DNA from: SZUA-87 sp041687805
Lineage (GTDB): Bacteria > Actinomycetota > Acidimicrobiia > Acidimicrobiales > Aldehydirespiratoraceae
DNA length: 64,000 bases
Direction of reading: 5' to 3'
Assembly (NCBI GenBank): GCA_041687805.1
Contig: JBDNJK010000116.1
Span: 21,512-85,511, forward strand
Shown: in pieces, positions 35,103-43,915 of the stretch
How the letters are laid out: the number at the start of each line of letters is the position of its first letter
How positions within the stretch are numbered: position 1 is the stretch's first letter
The notes under the pieces: generated by a model
The model's input: only the letters and a program-made list of their open reading frames with translations
Databases searched by the model: none
What the model was told of the DNA's origin: nothing
Position numbers and translations under genes: made by a program

Positions 35103-36209
35103 TCAGGTTAGCGTCCCGCGGGCGTCGGGCCCGACCGCGGCGGCAACCAACCGTTCGTATCGATCGACATAGAAATCAGCCAAGTTCTCCATCGAGAACA
35201 TCTCCGCTCGCTCACGCCCAGAGGTCACCAGGCCGGCACGCTCATCGGACGATCCGATCAGAGAGCGCAAAGCTGCAGCCAACGCGACGCTGTCGCCAGG
35301 TTCGACCAGCACCGCGTCGCGACCGCCTCGCGCCACATTGGAATAACCGGGAATGTCTGCTGCCACGACGGGAGTCGATGCTGCCATTGCCTCAAGCAAC
35401 ACGATTCCGAACGACTCGCCACGCAACGATGGAGCACAGAAAACATCGGCGCCGCGTAGGCGGGCTGTCTTCTCGGACTCGCTTATCGTGCCCAACCAGT
35501 CGATTCTGGGATCGCCGGCGAACCGCGCCCTCAAGTCGGCGGTGTCGGGGCCCTCCCCGGCAATCCACAAGCGCACATTGGAAGGCAAATTCGACATTGC
35601 GTCAAGCAACACACGAAGACCCTTGCGGGGTTCGTGCCTACCCAAGAAGAGGATCGTGCGGCCGCCGCCCTCGATGATCGGACCCTCGGCGTATCGACGA
35701 AGCTCGACCCCGTTGAACGCCAGATCGTATTGGCCACCGAGGGCCTGCTGGGCCATTTTACGGGCATCGTCGGATACGGCCACCCGGTCGTCGATGCGAC
35801 CAGCAAGGAACTTGACCACTCGCGGCAGCAAGTCGTAGGCCAACGATCCTCCGGCGGCGTGAAACGTGCCGATGAGAGGGGCCGGGCGAGTGAGCAAAGC
35901 GGTGGTGGTCGGGCCCGGGGCGAGCGGTTCATGAAGGTGAACCACGTCGAAATCTTCGTCGCGCATGGCCCTGATCGTTCGAAGTTGGCAGGCCGGATCC
36001 GGCGCGACCGGTGCCACAGAACCGTTTGCCGCAGTAGGAAGGCTCGCACCCAGTGGGGTGACGCCAGCATCGGGAGGAGGTCCGTCGCAGGGGGCGAGCA
36101 CGCGCACATCGTGGCCTTTGCGCCGCAGCGCCCGCGCCAAACCCAGCACCTGCATCTGGACACCACCGGGGACCGTCAGGCTGTATGGGCAGACGATTCC
36201 GATCCGCAT
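35103..36209 (-). CDS. pimA: Phosphatidylinositol mannosyltransferase PimA-like (GT4)
   Basis: PimA adds the first mannose from GDP-Man to phosphatidylinositol at the inner face of the membrane. The N-terminus MRIGIVCPYSLTVPGGVQMQ matches the PimA donor/acceptor loop closely. GT4 features follow: VVHLHEPLAPGP, GTFHAAGG, FLGRHEPRKGL, APSLRGESFGIVLLEAMAA with the E-x7-E motif. Length 368. It shares one base with the stop of the acyltransferase gene. The order PI synthase, acyltransferase, pimA is the mycobacterial one, which supports the assignment over other GT4 roles. Confidence 0.88.
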   Translation of the reverse strand: MRIGIVCPYSLTVPGGVQMQVLGLARALRRKGHDVRVLAPCDGPPPDAGVTPLGASLPTAANGSVAPVAPDPACQLRTIRAMRDEDFDVVHLHEPLAPGPTTTALLTRPAPLIGTFHAAGGSLAYDLLPRVVKFLAGRIDDRVAVSDDARKMAQQALGGQYDLAFNGVELRRYAEGPIIEGGGRTILFLGRHEPRKGLRVLLDAMSNLPSNVRLWIAGEGPDTADLRARFAGDPRIDWLGTISESEKTARLRGADVFCAPSLRGESFGIVLLEAMAASTPVVAADIPGYSNVARGGRDAVLVEPGDSVALAAALRSLIGSSDERAGLVTSGRERAEMFSMENLADFYVDRYERLVAAAVGPDARGTLT

Positions 36210-37120
36210 TACACAATCGCCTTGAGATGCTCGGGTAATTCCATGTCGAGCAATCGGTAGTCACTGGGCCAATTGGGACTCAGCATGTGCCACTGCTCCG
36301 GCGCCCGACCTATCAGGACCTCAAATTCGTGAGCGAGATCCTGGGTGATCCGTGTGATGTCTTCACGAAGCCGACCCCGTCTCTCAACATTGATCGCGGG
36401 ACGAACCTCACCGAAGACTCCCCCATCCCGCCAAAAAATGCCTGTCGGGAGCAAAGGGCACTTATTACGAAGAGCAAGAGTGGCAGGGCCCGCGGGCAGC
36501 GTGGTCTGCTCACCAAAAAACTCGACGACCACTCCGTTTCCGACGATGTCGCGATCAGACGGGAGACACAAGACCTCGCCACGCTTCAGTGCCCCGCTCG
36601 CTTCGCGGCCCGCGTTGTCGTCAGATGCAACGATGTTCATTCCCAGTGACTCCCGAAGGCCGACAAACCATTCAAATAATTCGGGTGGCTTCAACGGCTC
36701 CACCACCGCAGTGATCGGTATTCGCGCAACTCTCGAGATCCAGGCCGCCGCCCACTCCCAACTGCCCAAGTGCGGCAGCGCGATGATCGAACCCCGGCCA
36801 CTGGCATGGGCTTCCTCGATCTGACCAAATCCCGAATAGCTGAACTTCTGGTCGATCTCACTGGGCGACATCTCTGGGAGTCGGAAGCTCTCCAGGTAGT
36901 AGCGCGTGTACCAGTCGTAGACAGCTGCCACACGACGACGTCGTTCAGCTGGCGACATCTCACGACCCAGAACTCGTTCAAGATTATGGGTGATCAAAAG
37001 ACTCTTGTCGCCTGACACCGACAGCGCCGAAGACACTGCCCGCGAGCCAACCGAGGTAAGGCCATCGGGAACGTGGCGTGCCAAAAACGATCCCGCTCGA
37101 TAGGCGGAGACCGATGCCAT
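36209..37120 (-). CDS. LpxL/PatA-like lysophospholipid acyltransferase
   Basis: A member of the LpxL/HtrB acyltransferase family. The catalytic HX4E motif is in IIALPHLGSWEWAAAW near residue 115; the N-terminal segment carries the amphipathic membrane-association helix. In mycobacteria the protein at this position, PatA, acylates the mannose of PIM1/PIM2. Its place between PI-phosphate synthase and pimA strongly suggests the same job: acyl transfer from acyl-CoA or acyl-carrier protein to a phosphatidylinositol mannoside. Length is 303. It starts 5 bases after the pgsA stop. No gene symbol is given because the exact acceptor is inferred. Confidence 0.85.
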   Translation of the reverse strand: MASVSAYRAGSFLARHVPDGLTSVGSRAVSSALSVSGDKSLLITHNLERVLGREMSPAERRRRVAAVYDWYTRYYLESFRLPEMSPSEIDQKFSYSGFGQIEEAHASGRGSIIALPHLGSWEWAAAWISRVARIPITAVVEPLKPPELFEWFVGLRESLGMNIVASDDNAGREASGALKRGEVLCLPSDRDIVGNGVVVEFFGEQTTLPAGPATLALRNKCPLLPTGIFWRDGGVFGEVRPAINVERRGRLREDITRITQDLAHEFEVLIGRAPEQWHMLSPNWPSDYRLLDMELPEHLKAIV

Positions 37121-37125
37121 TGAGT

Positions 37126-37815
37126 TCAGTGGTTGCGCAGAGCGCGGCGTTCACGCATCCGCTCACGCCATGCCGACTCCGAGGCCGTCGAACGTCGAGC
37201 TACGCGGCGTTGCGCACTGCGCCTCACCGGTCGACCTTGGGAAGCTTGGCGCCACACCTTCACGAACCGCTGGACGGCGGTGACGAGTGTGAGGGCAAGC
37301 ATCACCCACAACACGCCGATCAGGATCTCGTTGAACAGCAGCCCGAATGCCAAGACGATGAATCTTTCGGCGCGTTCCATGATGCCGCCCTTGGCATCAA
37401 AGCCGAGCGACTCGGCCTTGGCGCGTTGGTATGAAATCAGCATCGCGGCAGCCATGATCGCAACCGGAAGCATCGAGATCCGCCCGGGCCGGTTGCTGGC
37501 CAAATACCAGGCAACTCCACCGAACAGCATGGCATCGGTGAGGCGATCAGAGACCGAATCGAGGAAAGCGCCGCGAGTCGATCCAGTGCCCGACGCACGA
37601 GCAACTGCACCATCGAGTGCGTCGGGAATGCCGGTGAGAAGTATGAAGAGGAAGCCAACCCGCAGGTATCCCGAACCAATGGTGTAGGCGGCGATACCCG
37701 CCATGGCGATGCCCACCATCGTGACCACGTCGGCAGATATACCGGTTCGGCGCAGGCTCTGGCCGATCGGGGTGAGACCTCTGTCGACAGTCGCTCGCCA
37801 GTTGCCATCGAACAT
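37126..37815 (-). CDS. pgsA: CDP-alcohol phosphatidyltransferase, probable phosphatidylinositol-phosphate synthase
   Basis: The CDP-alcohol phosphotransferase motif is complete: DALDGAVARASG followed by RGAFLDSVSDR, giving Asp, Asp-Gly, Ala-Arg, Gly, Asp and Asp in the right spacing. Six membrane segments surround it. The start at 37815 (MFDGNWRATVDRGLTP) has GGAG 7 bases upstream and gives 229 residues; an ATG at 37869 is less likely. Next to an acyltransferase and pimA, it most likely joins CDP-diacylglycerol to inositol 3-phosphate rather than glycerol 3-phosphate. The C-terminal tail is very rich in Arg. Confidence 0.88.
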   Translation of the reverse strand: MFDGNWRATVDRGLTPIGQSLRRTGISADVVTMVGIAMAGIAAYTIGSGYLRVGFLFILLTGIPDALDGAVARASGTGSTRGAFLDSVSDRLTDAMLFGGVAWYLASNRPGRISMLPVAIMAAAMLISYQRAKAESLGFDAKGGIMERAERFIVLAFGLLFNEILIGVLWVMLALTLVTAVQRFVKVWRQASQGRPVRRSAQRRVARRSTASESAWRERMRERRALRNH

Positions 37816-37911
37816 GTATGTGCTCCAGTCGGAAATTACGGCCGTCACGCTAACAGCGTGACCAGCCATGCCGGGCGCATCGGCACTATGACCAACCGGA
37901 CTCGGCCCTCA

Positions 37912-38430
37912 TCAATTCCCGTATGCGGTCCAGTCCTCGGGGTTGTCCTCGACAAATCGATCGATGATTTCGCCGTCGATTCCGTCGATCAGCAGCAGCC
38001 CTCTTCGGCTCGGTGATGGTTCATTGGAGTAGAGAAGAATTCTCCACGTGGGACGACTTCGCAGGCCGCGCCAACCAAGCTGAGCGGACGCGTGCCCTAC
38101 CGGAAACCCGACCTCGCGACTTGCCGCACCGAGTGCGTGTTGCTCATCGAATGAGAGATCCCAACCGGCCTGCCAGTGGTAGGCGCCTATCACCACCAGA
38201 GCGATGCCTGCATACATGAAACCGTCGTTGACAAGAACTGCATCGGAACCGCTCACCGCCGACAAGACAATCGCAGCGACACCCGTAAGCATGTAGATGA
38301 CCGCAGGAATTCGCCGCCGACTGTTGTTTGGGAAGAGGTATGTGGCCGTGAGCGCAGACACGTCAAGGTCGGCCGGAAGCGTGTCTCGGACCTCGTCGTC
38401 GGTCGGCTCCGAATGATCGTCGTTGCTCAT
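37912..38430 (-). CDS. Unknown two-pass membrane protein between pgsA and the HIT gene
   Basis: I do not recognise a family. The 172-residue protein has an acidic N-terminus (SNDDHSEPTDDEVRD), then LFPNNSRRRIPAVIYMLTGVAAIVLSAV and DGFMYAGIALVVIGAYHW as two membrane helices, and a soluble C-terminal domain of about 85 residues with SFDEQHALGAASREVGFPVGH and WRILLYSNEPSPSRRGLLLIDGIDG. The soluble part looks like a compact beta-rich domain. It is in the middle of the pgsA-HIT-thrS run, where mycobacteria have no gene, so it may be lineage-specific. A role in the PIM or lipid pathway is only an association. Confidence 0.65.
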   Translation of the reverse strand: MSNDDHSEPTDDEVRDTLPADLDVSALTATYLFPNNSRRRIPAVIYMLTGVAAIVLSAVSGSDAVLVNDGFMYAGIALVVIGAYHWQAGWDLSFDEQHALGAASREVGFPVGHASAQLGWRGLRSRPTWRILLYSNEPSPSRRGLLLIDGIDGEIIDRFVEDNPEDWTAYGN

Positions 38431-38484
38431 CGCATCGAGGCTATTGCCACGAGAAGTAATCGCCGCGCCATCGCTGGCAGCCGC

Positions 38485-38988
38485 CTATTTCGGCCAGGCT
38501 TCGACCAACCGACGCCACGTGTCGACAAGAGCTTCGGGAAGCACTCGCACATCGGCCACCGACGTCATGAAGTTCGTGTCGCCCGCCCACCTGGGAACGA
38601 TGTGGACGTGGAGATGATCGGGCACACCCGCCCCGGCGCTACGGCCGAGATTGAGGCCAACGTTGACACCCTCGGGTGAGAATGCCGTCTGGACAGCCTC
38701 GACGCCATCGCGGACCGCATCCCACAATTCTGTGTGTTCAGCGGGAGTGAGCCCGCCCAATGTGGCCACGCCCCGCTTCGGCAAAACCAGCAGATGGCCC
38801 GACGTGTAGGGATAGGCGTTGAGCAAGGCGAAACACGTGGCACCTCGCCACAAAATGTGGGTCTGCTCATCAGGGGCACCTGAAGCAAGAATCGACTCGA
38901 ACAACGTCGCGTCGTCGGGCACGGGGACCATCGACTCGACTTGATTGATGTATGGCATTCGCCATCCTGCCCACAGGCGCCCGACCAT
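38485..38988 (-). CDS. HIT-family hydrolase, Ap4A phosphorylase type
   Basis: The histidine triad is in PDHLHVHIVPRWAGDTNF, near residue 124. RLWAGWRMPYINQVES at the N-terminus matches the RLWxxxRMxYL segment of the mycobacterial HIT protein with Ap4A phosphorylase activity, which argues for the start at 38988 (167 residues) even though a second ATG at 38958 exists. NAYPYTSGHLLVLPKRGV and GVNVGLNLGRSAGAG complete the fold. The gene lies directly between thrS and the pgsA operon, as in mycobacteria. Confidence 0.9.
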   Translation of the reverse strand: MVGRLWAGWRMPYINQVESMVPVPDDATLFESILASGAPDEQTHILWRGATCFALLNAYPYTSGHLLVLPKRGVATLGGLTPAEHTELWDAVRDGVEAVQTAFSPEGVNVGLNLGRSAGAGVPDHLHVHIVPRWAGDTNFMTSVADVRVLPEALVDTWRRLVEAWPK

Positions 38989-39003
38989 CGAATACCTACG
39001 CTA

Positions 39004-40989
39004 TCAGCCGAGGGCCGCGACTTCGGCGGCCACTCTCTTGATGAAATCATCGACTGGCACACCACGATCAGGTTTGGTTTCGCCACGCTCGTTGACCCCG
39101 GCGGTGCCGTGGGCCACGTCGTCGTCGCCAACCACGAGGATGTAGGGAATCTTCTGCACCTTGGCGTTGCGCACCCGCTTGCCCAGTGGCTCGGTGGCCT
39201 CGACAACTCCGGCTCGCAATCCGGCATCGCGAACACGAGCAGCGACCTCGTCCGCGTAACCCTGGTGAACGTCGGCGATCGGCAGCACGCGTACCTGCTC
39301 CGGCGCTAGCCACGTGGGGAATGCCCCTGCATAGTGCTCGAGCAGCACCCCGAAAAAGCGTTCGACCGAGCCAAACAGAGCCCGGTGGATCATCACCGGC
39401 TGCTTACGAGATCCGTCCTTGGCGACATATTCGAGTTCGAAGCGATCAGGCAAGTTGAAGTCGAGCTGGATGGTGGACAACTGCCAAGCCCGGCCGATCG
39501 CGTCTCGCACGTCGACGTCGATCTTTGGTCCGTAGAAGGCGCCACCGCCCTCGTCGACGACATAGTCGAGTCCGGCAATTTCCAATGCCTCGCGCAGGCC
39601 ATCGGTGGCCTGATCCCAGAGTTCGTCCTCACCGACCGATTTCTCGGGCGGACGGGTGGAGAGTTTCGCCTGGAACTCTTCAAAACCGAAGGACCGAAGC
39701 ACATCGAGCACGAACGCCAACAGCGAGGAAAGCTCACCGGCAATGTCTTCACGTGTGCAGAAGATGTGGCTGTCGTCTTGGGTGAAACCCCGGCTCCTGA
39801 GAAGCCCATGGACCGCCCCGGACAGCTCATAGCGGTAGACCGCTCCCAGTTCGAACAAACGGAGTGGCAATTCGCGATAGCTGCGAAGATTCGATTTGTA
39901 AATCATCACGTGGAACGGACAATTCATCGGCTTGGGGTAGTAGCTGGCCCCGTCCAATTCCATCGCGGGGTACATGCTGTCGGCGTAGAAGTCGAGATGA
40001 CCCGACGTTTCCCAGAGCACCGACTTGGCAATGTGGGGAGAAAATACGAACTCGTAGCCGCCGTGCTCGTGGCGATCGCGGGAGTAGTCCTCCATGATCT
40101 TGCGCACCAGCGCACCCTTGGGATGCCACACGGCCAAACCAGGCCCGAGTTCTTCTGGCCAGGACACAAGATCGAGTTCCTTGGCCAGACGCCGATGATC
40201 GCGTTTCTCGGCCTCGACCAAACGATCGAGGTAGCCGTCGAGGTCCTTCTTGGATGCCCAAGCGGTGCCGTAGATCCGCTGAAGCATCGGCCGGCTCACA
40301 TCGCCTCGCCAATACGCTCCGGCAACCGACTGGAGCTTGAAGTGTTTCAGCCGACCCGTGGAAGGAACGTGGGGGCCGGTGCACATGTCTCGGAATGTGC
40401 CAGCCGTCGACATGTCGCCGTTGGCGTAGTAGCTGATCGACTCGGCGCCGTGGGCCTCTGCGGCATCGTCGGCGTCTGTGGAACCGCTTCGGACCCGTTC
40501 GATGATCTCCAGCTTGAACGGCGAATCTGAGAAGAACTCGATGGCATCGTCAACGGACAAAACATGGCGAACGAAGGGCTGATCGGCCGCCACGATCTCG
40601 CTCATCCGCGACTCAAGGCGGGCCAGATCGTCGTCGCTGATGGTGGCACCATCGGGAAGCTCCACGTCGTAGTAGAAGCCATTCTCGATCGGCGGGCCTA
40701 TCGCCAGATCGGTACCAGGGAACACATCGAGCAAAGCTTGGGCCAATACGTGGGCCGTGGAATGCCGAATGGTGTGCAGGCCCCGATCAGAGTCGGACGT
40801 GACGATCTCGACAGTGGCGCCGTCGGGCAGCGGATCGCCCAGATCATGCTCCTGCCCATTGACCACGGTGATGAGAGCAGCGGACGCCAACCGCCGCCCG
40901 ATCGAGGCCGCCAAGTCGGCGCCGGTGGCACCGTTACTCAACTCGCGCTTCGAACCGTCTGGAAGAGTTACCGATATCGAATCTGACAT
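39004..40989 (-). CDS. thrS: Threonyl-tRNA synthetase
   Basis: Charges tRNA-Thr and edits serine. An N-terminal TGS domain (SVTLPDGSKREL, ATGADLAASIGRRL) is followed by the editing domain with HSTAHVLAQALLDVFP and CTGPHVPSTGRLKHFKLQ, which carry the His/His/Cys/His zinc-like set. The catalytic core has MNCPFHVMIYKSNLRSYREL, YGPKIDVDVRDAIGRAWQ and the zinc-binding HIF-containing stretch. Length 661 is normal. The HIT gene starts 15 bases beyond its stop. Confidence 0.97.
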   Translation of the reverse strand: MSDSISVTLPDGSKRELSNGATGADLAASIGRRLASAALITVVNGQEHDLGDPLPDGATVEIVTSDSDRGLHTIRHSTAHVLAQALLDVFPGTDLAIGPPIENGFYYDVELPDGATISDDDLARLESRMSEIVAADQPFVRHVLSVDDAIEFFSDSPFKLEIIERVRSGSTDADDAAEAHGAESISYYANGDMSTAGTFRDMCTGPHVPSTGRLKHFKLQSVAGAYWRGDVSRPMLQRIYGTAWASKKDLDGYLDRLVEAEKRDHRRLAKELDLVSWPEELGPGLAVWHPKGALVRKIMEDYSRDRHEHGGYEFVFSPHIAKSVLWETSGHLDFYADSMYPAMELDGASYYPKPMNCPFHVMIYKSNLRSYRELPLRLFELGAVYRYELSGAVHGLLRSRGFTQDDSHIFCTREDIAGELSSLLAFVLDVLRSFGFEEFQAKLSTRPPEKSVGEDELWDQATDGLREALEIAGLDYVVDEGGGAFYGPKIDVDVRDAIGRAWQLSTIQLDFNLPDRFELEYVAKDGSRKQPVMIHRALFGSVERFFGVLLEHYAGAFPTWLAPEQVRVLPIADVHQGYADEVAARVRDAGLRAGVVEATEPLGKRVRNAKVQKIPYILVVGDDDVAHGTAGVNERGETKPDRGVPVDDFIKRVAAEVAALG

Positions 40990-41025
40990 ACGTCGCCGAG
41001 GTTAGCGTCGGCAATACGCCCTTTG

Positions 41026-41784
41026 TCAGACGGCCGCCGGCCGCAACACATCCGCCGATGAGCGGCGAGTAGGCATCTCCGGATCAATCGTCGTCTCGAG
41101 CGTGGTCGTGGCTTGCTGCCGACCCTTGGTGGCATAGGAGTTGACGTAGTCCTGCCCGGTGAGGGCACGAATCTCGAACATCAACTCGTCGGTCATTTGC
41201 CGCAGCCGCAGACGGGTGTCGGACACGTGCTGCGAACCGGTCGGGCTGATCGGATGACCAAATTTGATCTCGGCGGGCAGGAACGGTTTGGGGCACGATG
41301 CGTCCGGTGGCTGGATACGGCGGGTGCCGAGAATCCCGACCGGGATGATGGGTGCGCCGGTCTGCAATGCCAGACGCGCCGCACCGGTGTGCCCTTTGTG
41401 GAGGAAGCCGGTTCGTGATCTGGTTCCCTCCGGATAGATCCCGAACAACTGGCCACGCTCCAGCAAATCCGCGGCTGCATCGAGGGCACGCTTGGATGAG
41501 TCGCCGCCGCTGCGATCGATCGGAATCATGCCGAGGGCAGGAAACAACCGTCGTGTCTTCCAATCGTCGAGATACTCGGCCTTTCCGACAAAAGTGATGC
41601 ACCGGGGCAAAACGCTGGGCAGAAAGAATGAATCGATCACAGACGAGTGGTTGGGCGCCAAGATGGCCGGCCCGTCTACCGGAATGTTGTCGAGGCCGAC
41701 CACATTTATTCGCCAACATGCCTTGAACAGGGGTCGCATGGTCGATACCGCAATCTTCTGCATGTTCCATTCGCTCTTCGCCAC
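41026..41784 (-). CDS. plsC: 1-acyl-sn-glycerol-3-phosphate acyltransferase (PlsC family)
   Basis: Transfers an acyl chain to lysophosphatidate or a similar acceptor. The HX4D motif is in APNHSSVIDSFFLPS near residue 48, and the substrate motif FGIYPEGTRSRTG near residue 113. The GTG at 41784 is chosen because GAGAGGAGGAACACGC gives a near-perfect Shine-Dalgarno 7 bases upstream; two ATGs at 41811 and 41808 would place that site inside the coding region. Length 252. The C-terminal 60 residues beyond the domain are Thr- and Arg-rich and not conserved in the family. Confidence 0.9.
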   Translation of the reverse strand: MAKSEWNMQKIAVSTMRPLFKACWRINVVGLDNIPVDGPAILAPNHSSVIDSFFLPSVLPRCITFVGKAEYLDDWKTRRLFPALGMIPIDRSGGDSSKRALDAAADLLERGQLFGIYPEGTRSRTGFLHKGHTGAARLALQTGAPIIPVGILGTRRIQPPDASCPKPFLPAEIKFGHPISPTGSQHVSDTRLRLRQMTDELMFEIRALTGQDYVNSYATKGRQQATTTLETTIDPEMPTRRSSADVLRPAAV

Positions 41785-41791
41785 GCGTGTT

Positions 41792-41797
41792 CCTCCT
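41792..41797 (-). promoter_or_regulatory. Strong ribosome binding site deciding the plsC start
   Basis: Minus-strand AGGAGG followed by AACACGC and GTG at 41784. It lies downstream of two in-frame ATG codons, which it argues against as starts. Confidence 0.7.
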
Positions 41798-41863
41798 CTC
41801 AGCGCCATCATGACTCACCAAGCGGGGCTTCGCAGGTCGATTGTGTAAACACCTTGTGAACGT

Positions 41864-43093
41864 TCAGTCGATCCTGCTCACATCGATTCCCAGGAGCGCA
41901 GCCGCTCTGGTTGGATCAACGCCGTTCGAGACGGCTTCGTCGATCAACCCGATCGCTGCGGGGACGTCGAGGTCTGCATCGACACGGCCCCGCACCGCGT
42001 CGAGCAACGAGTCGTCATTGCCACTTACCTTGGTCGGGACCGACGAATCGGCGACAACTCGCCACCTGCCCAAACGAAATTCGGCATCATCGAGGAGGGC
42101 ATCGCTCCATTGCCATGGCCGGCGGTAGTGGTGAATCGACAATGCGAGCCGAATCACCGCTGGCTCCACCCGTTGCCGCAGATCGTGAACAAACACCAAG
42201 TTGCCCAGCGACTTCGACATCTTGTGCCCGTCGAGATGGACCATTTCATGATGCAGCCAATATCGGACAAATGGCTGACCAGTGACCGATTCACATTGCG
42301 CCCGGACACATTCATGGTGGGGATAGAGCAGATCGACTCCACCGCCGTGTATGTCGATGGAAGGGCCGAGTTCCCGCATGGCCAGCGCGCTGCATTCCAC
42401 ATGCCAGCCCGGACGGCCGAGCCCCCATCGCGAGTTCCACTGAGGTTCACCGTCTGCAGATGGCCGCCATAGAACGAAATCGAGCGGATTCCGTTTGGCT
42501 GGATCGTCGGGGTGTTCGCCCCACTCGTCTGACAATTCTCGCATCCGAGACAAACCGAAATTGGAGACGGTGCCGAAGTCATCAATCGAAGAGGTATCGA
42601 AGTAGACCGATCCGTCCGCCAGGTAGGCATGTCCTGCCTTGATCGTTGAATCGATCAGCCCACGGATCTCCGGGATGGCACCCGTGGCCCTCGGCTCCGA
42701 CCATGGAGGCAACGTGTTGAGCGATGCCATGTCGTCGTCGAACCGGGCTCGCTCCCCAAACGCCAAGTCGAGATAGTGGACGCCGCGTCGGCGGGCGGCG
42801 GCCAGGATACTGTCGTCTACGTCGGTGATGTTGCGTACGTACTTGACCACATGCCCAAGGTCGATCAGTCGACGCTGGAGGACGTCGTATGTGATGTAGG
42901 TGGCAGCGTGCCCGAGATGGGTGGCGTCGTAGGGGGTAATCCCGCACACGTACATCAGAACTTCATGCGGCGCGGTGAACTCCACCGTTGATCCCTGAAC
43001 CGTGTCGTAGAAATGCATCGCCACGAAAGATGACGCTATGCCCTCGATATCGCCGCCGTGGACCGTTTCAGGCCGTAACGTCTTGGAGTCCAT
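41864..43093 (-). CDS. mshC: L-cysteine:1D-myo-inosityl 2-amino-2-deoxy-alpha-D-glucopyranoside ligase
   Basis: MshC ligates cysteine to GlcN-Ins in mycothiol synthesis and is a paralogue of cysteinyl-tRNA synthetase. The block MYVCGITPYDATHLGHAATY separates MshC from CysS, which has YVCGPTVYD. NITDVDDSILAAARRRGV, GWHVECSALAMRELG and HHECVRAQCE supply the zinc ligands, and KMSKSLGN is the class I signature. Length 409 equals typical MshC and is too short for CysS with its C-terminal domain. Start at 43093 keeps the extended N-terminus seen in MshC proteins. It is divergent from fabI, with a 50-base shared promoter region. Confidence 0.9.
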   Translation of the reverse strand: MDSKTLRPETVHGGDIEGIASSFVAMHFYDTVQGSTVEFTAPHEVLMYVCGITPYDATHLGHAATYITYDVLQRRLIDLGHVVKYVRNITDVDDSILAAARRRGVHYLDLAFGERARFDDDMASLNTLPPWSEPRATGAIPEIRGLIDSTIKAGHAYLADGSVYFDTSSIDDFGTVSNFGLSRMRELSDEWGEHPDDPAKRNPLDFVLWRPSADGEPQWNSRWGLGRPGWHVECSALAMRELGPSIDIHGGGVDLLYPHHECVRAQCESVTGQPFVRYWLHHEMVHLDGHKMSKSLGNLVFVHDLRQRVEPAVIRLALSIHHYRRPWQWSDALLDDAEFRLGRWRVVADSSVPTKVSGNDDSLLDAVRGRVDADLDVPAAIGLIDEAVSNGVDPTRAAALLGIDVSRID

Positions 43094-43134
43094 GCCGGTC
43101 TCACCCGGCAGGGCCGTACGCCGGCCCGCAGAAT

Positions 43135-43140
43135 GGAGGA
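43135..43140 (+). promoter_or_regulatory. Ribosome binding site fixing the enoyl reductase start
   Basis: GGAGGA followed by ACA and GTG at 43144. It favours this start over the upstream in-frame ATG at 42988, which lies within mshC on the other strand. Confidence 0.65.
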
Positions 43141-43143
43141 ACA

Positions 43144-43911
43144 GTGGGCCTGCTAGACGGTAAGCGAATCGTGATCACCGGGGTGCTGACCGATGCCTCG
43201 CTTGCGTATGGAATAGCCAAGCTGGCCCAGGAAGAAGGCGCTGAGATAGTTCTCACCGGCGCGGGCCGTGGTATTCGGCTCACCCGGCGAACGGCTCGCA
43301 AGTTGCCTACTGAGCCAGAGGTCATCGAGTTCGACGTTTCCGATGCCTCTCAGGCCACGTCCCTTCGAGAGCATCTCGAGTCGAAGTGGGGGCGGGTCGA
43401 CGGAGCGCTCCACGCCATTGGCTTCGCACCCGAGGCCTGTCTCGGCGACGACCTAATGGGCGCAACCTGGGACGACGTGAGTGTAGCGATCGAGATCTCG
43501 GCGTTCTCGCTCAAACTTCTCGCCGATGCAGTGGCACCTCTCATGACCGATGGCGGCTCGATAGTCGGGCTCGACTTCGACGCGACCGTTGCATGGCCGG
43601 CCTACAACTGGATGGGTGTGTCCAAAGCCGCGCTGGAATCCACCAACCGCTATCTCGCCAGAGAATTGGGGCACTCCGGCGTCCGCTGCAATCTCATCGC
43701 CGCCGGCCCGATCAAGACGGTTGCCGCCAAGTCGATCCCCGGCTTCTCCAAGTTCGAGGACGCGTGGGCCGACCGTGCCCCGCTCGGCTGGGATGTGATG
43801 GATTCATCGGCGGTCGCAAAGTCGACTGTGGCGATGCTCTCCGACTGGTTCCCGTCGACAACCGGATCGATAATCCACGTCGACGGCGGATTCCACTTCA
43901 CCGGGGCATGA
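43144..43911 (+). CDS. fabI: Enoyl-[acyl-carrier-protein] reductase, InhA-like
   Basis: This NADH-dependent short-chain dehydrogenase performs the last reduction of fatty acid elongation. The N-terminus MGLLDGKRIVITGVLTDASL fits FabI/InhA; ALHAIGFAPEACLGDDLMGA and GSIVGLDFDATVAWPAYNWMGVSK contain the Phe/Tyr and Tyr-x6-Lys catalytic residues. The GxDFD and PAYNWM motifs match mycobacterial InhA, and GVRCNLIAAGPIKTVAAKSI follows. Length is 255. It is one of few plus-strand genes here, divergent from mshC. Confidence 0.94.
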   Translation: MGLLDGKRIVITGVLTDASLAYGIAKLAQEEGAEIVLTGAGRGIRLTRRTARKLPTEPEVIEFDVSDASQATSLREHLESKWGRVDGALHAIGFAPEACLGDDLMGATWDDVSVAIEISAFSLKLLADAVAPLMTDGGSIVGLDFDATVAWPAYNWMGVSKAALESTNRYLARELGHSGVRCNLIAAGPIKTVAAKSIPGFSKFEDAWADRAPLGWDVMDSSAVAKSTVAMLSDWFPSTTGSIIHVDGGFHFTGA

Positions 43912-43915
43912 ACAT

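Noticed and set aside
39334..40530. 398-codon open frame on the plus strand
   Set aside because: Antisense of thrS with no motif or ribosome site.
41864..43093. Cysteinyl-tRNA synthetase
   Set aside because: The ITPYDATHLGHA block and the absence of the C-terminal tRNA-binding domain identify MshC.
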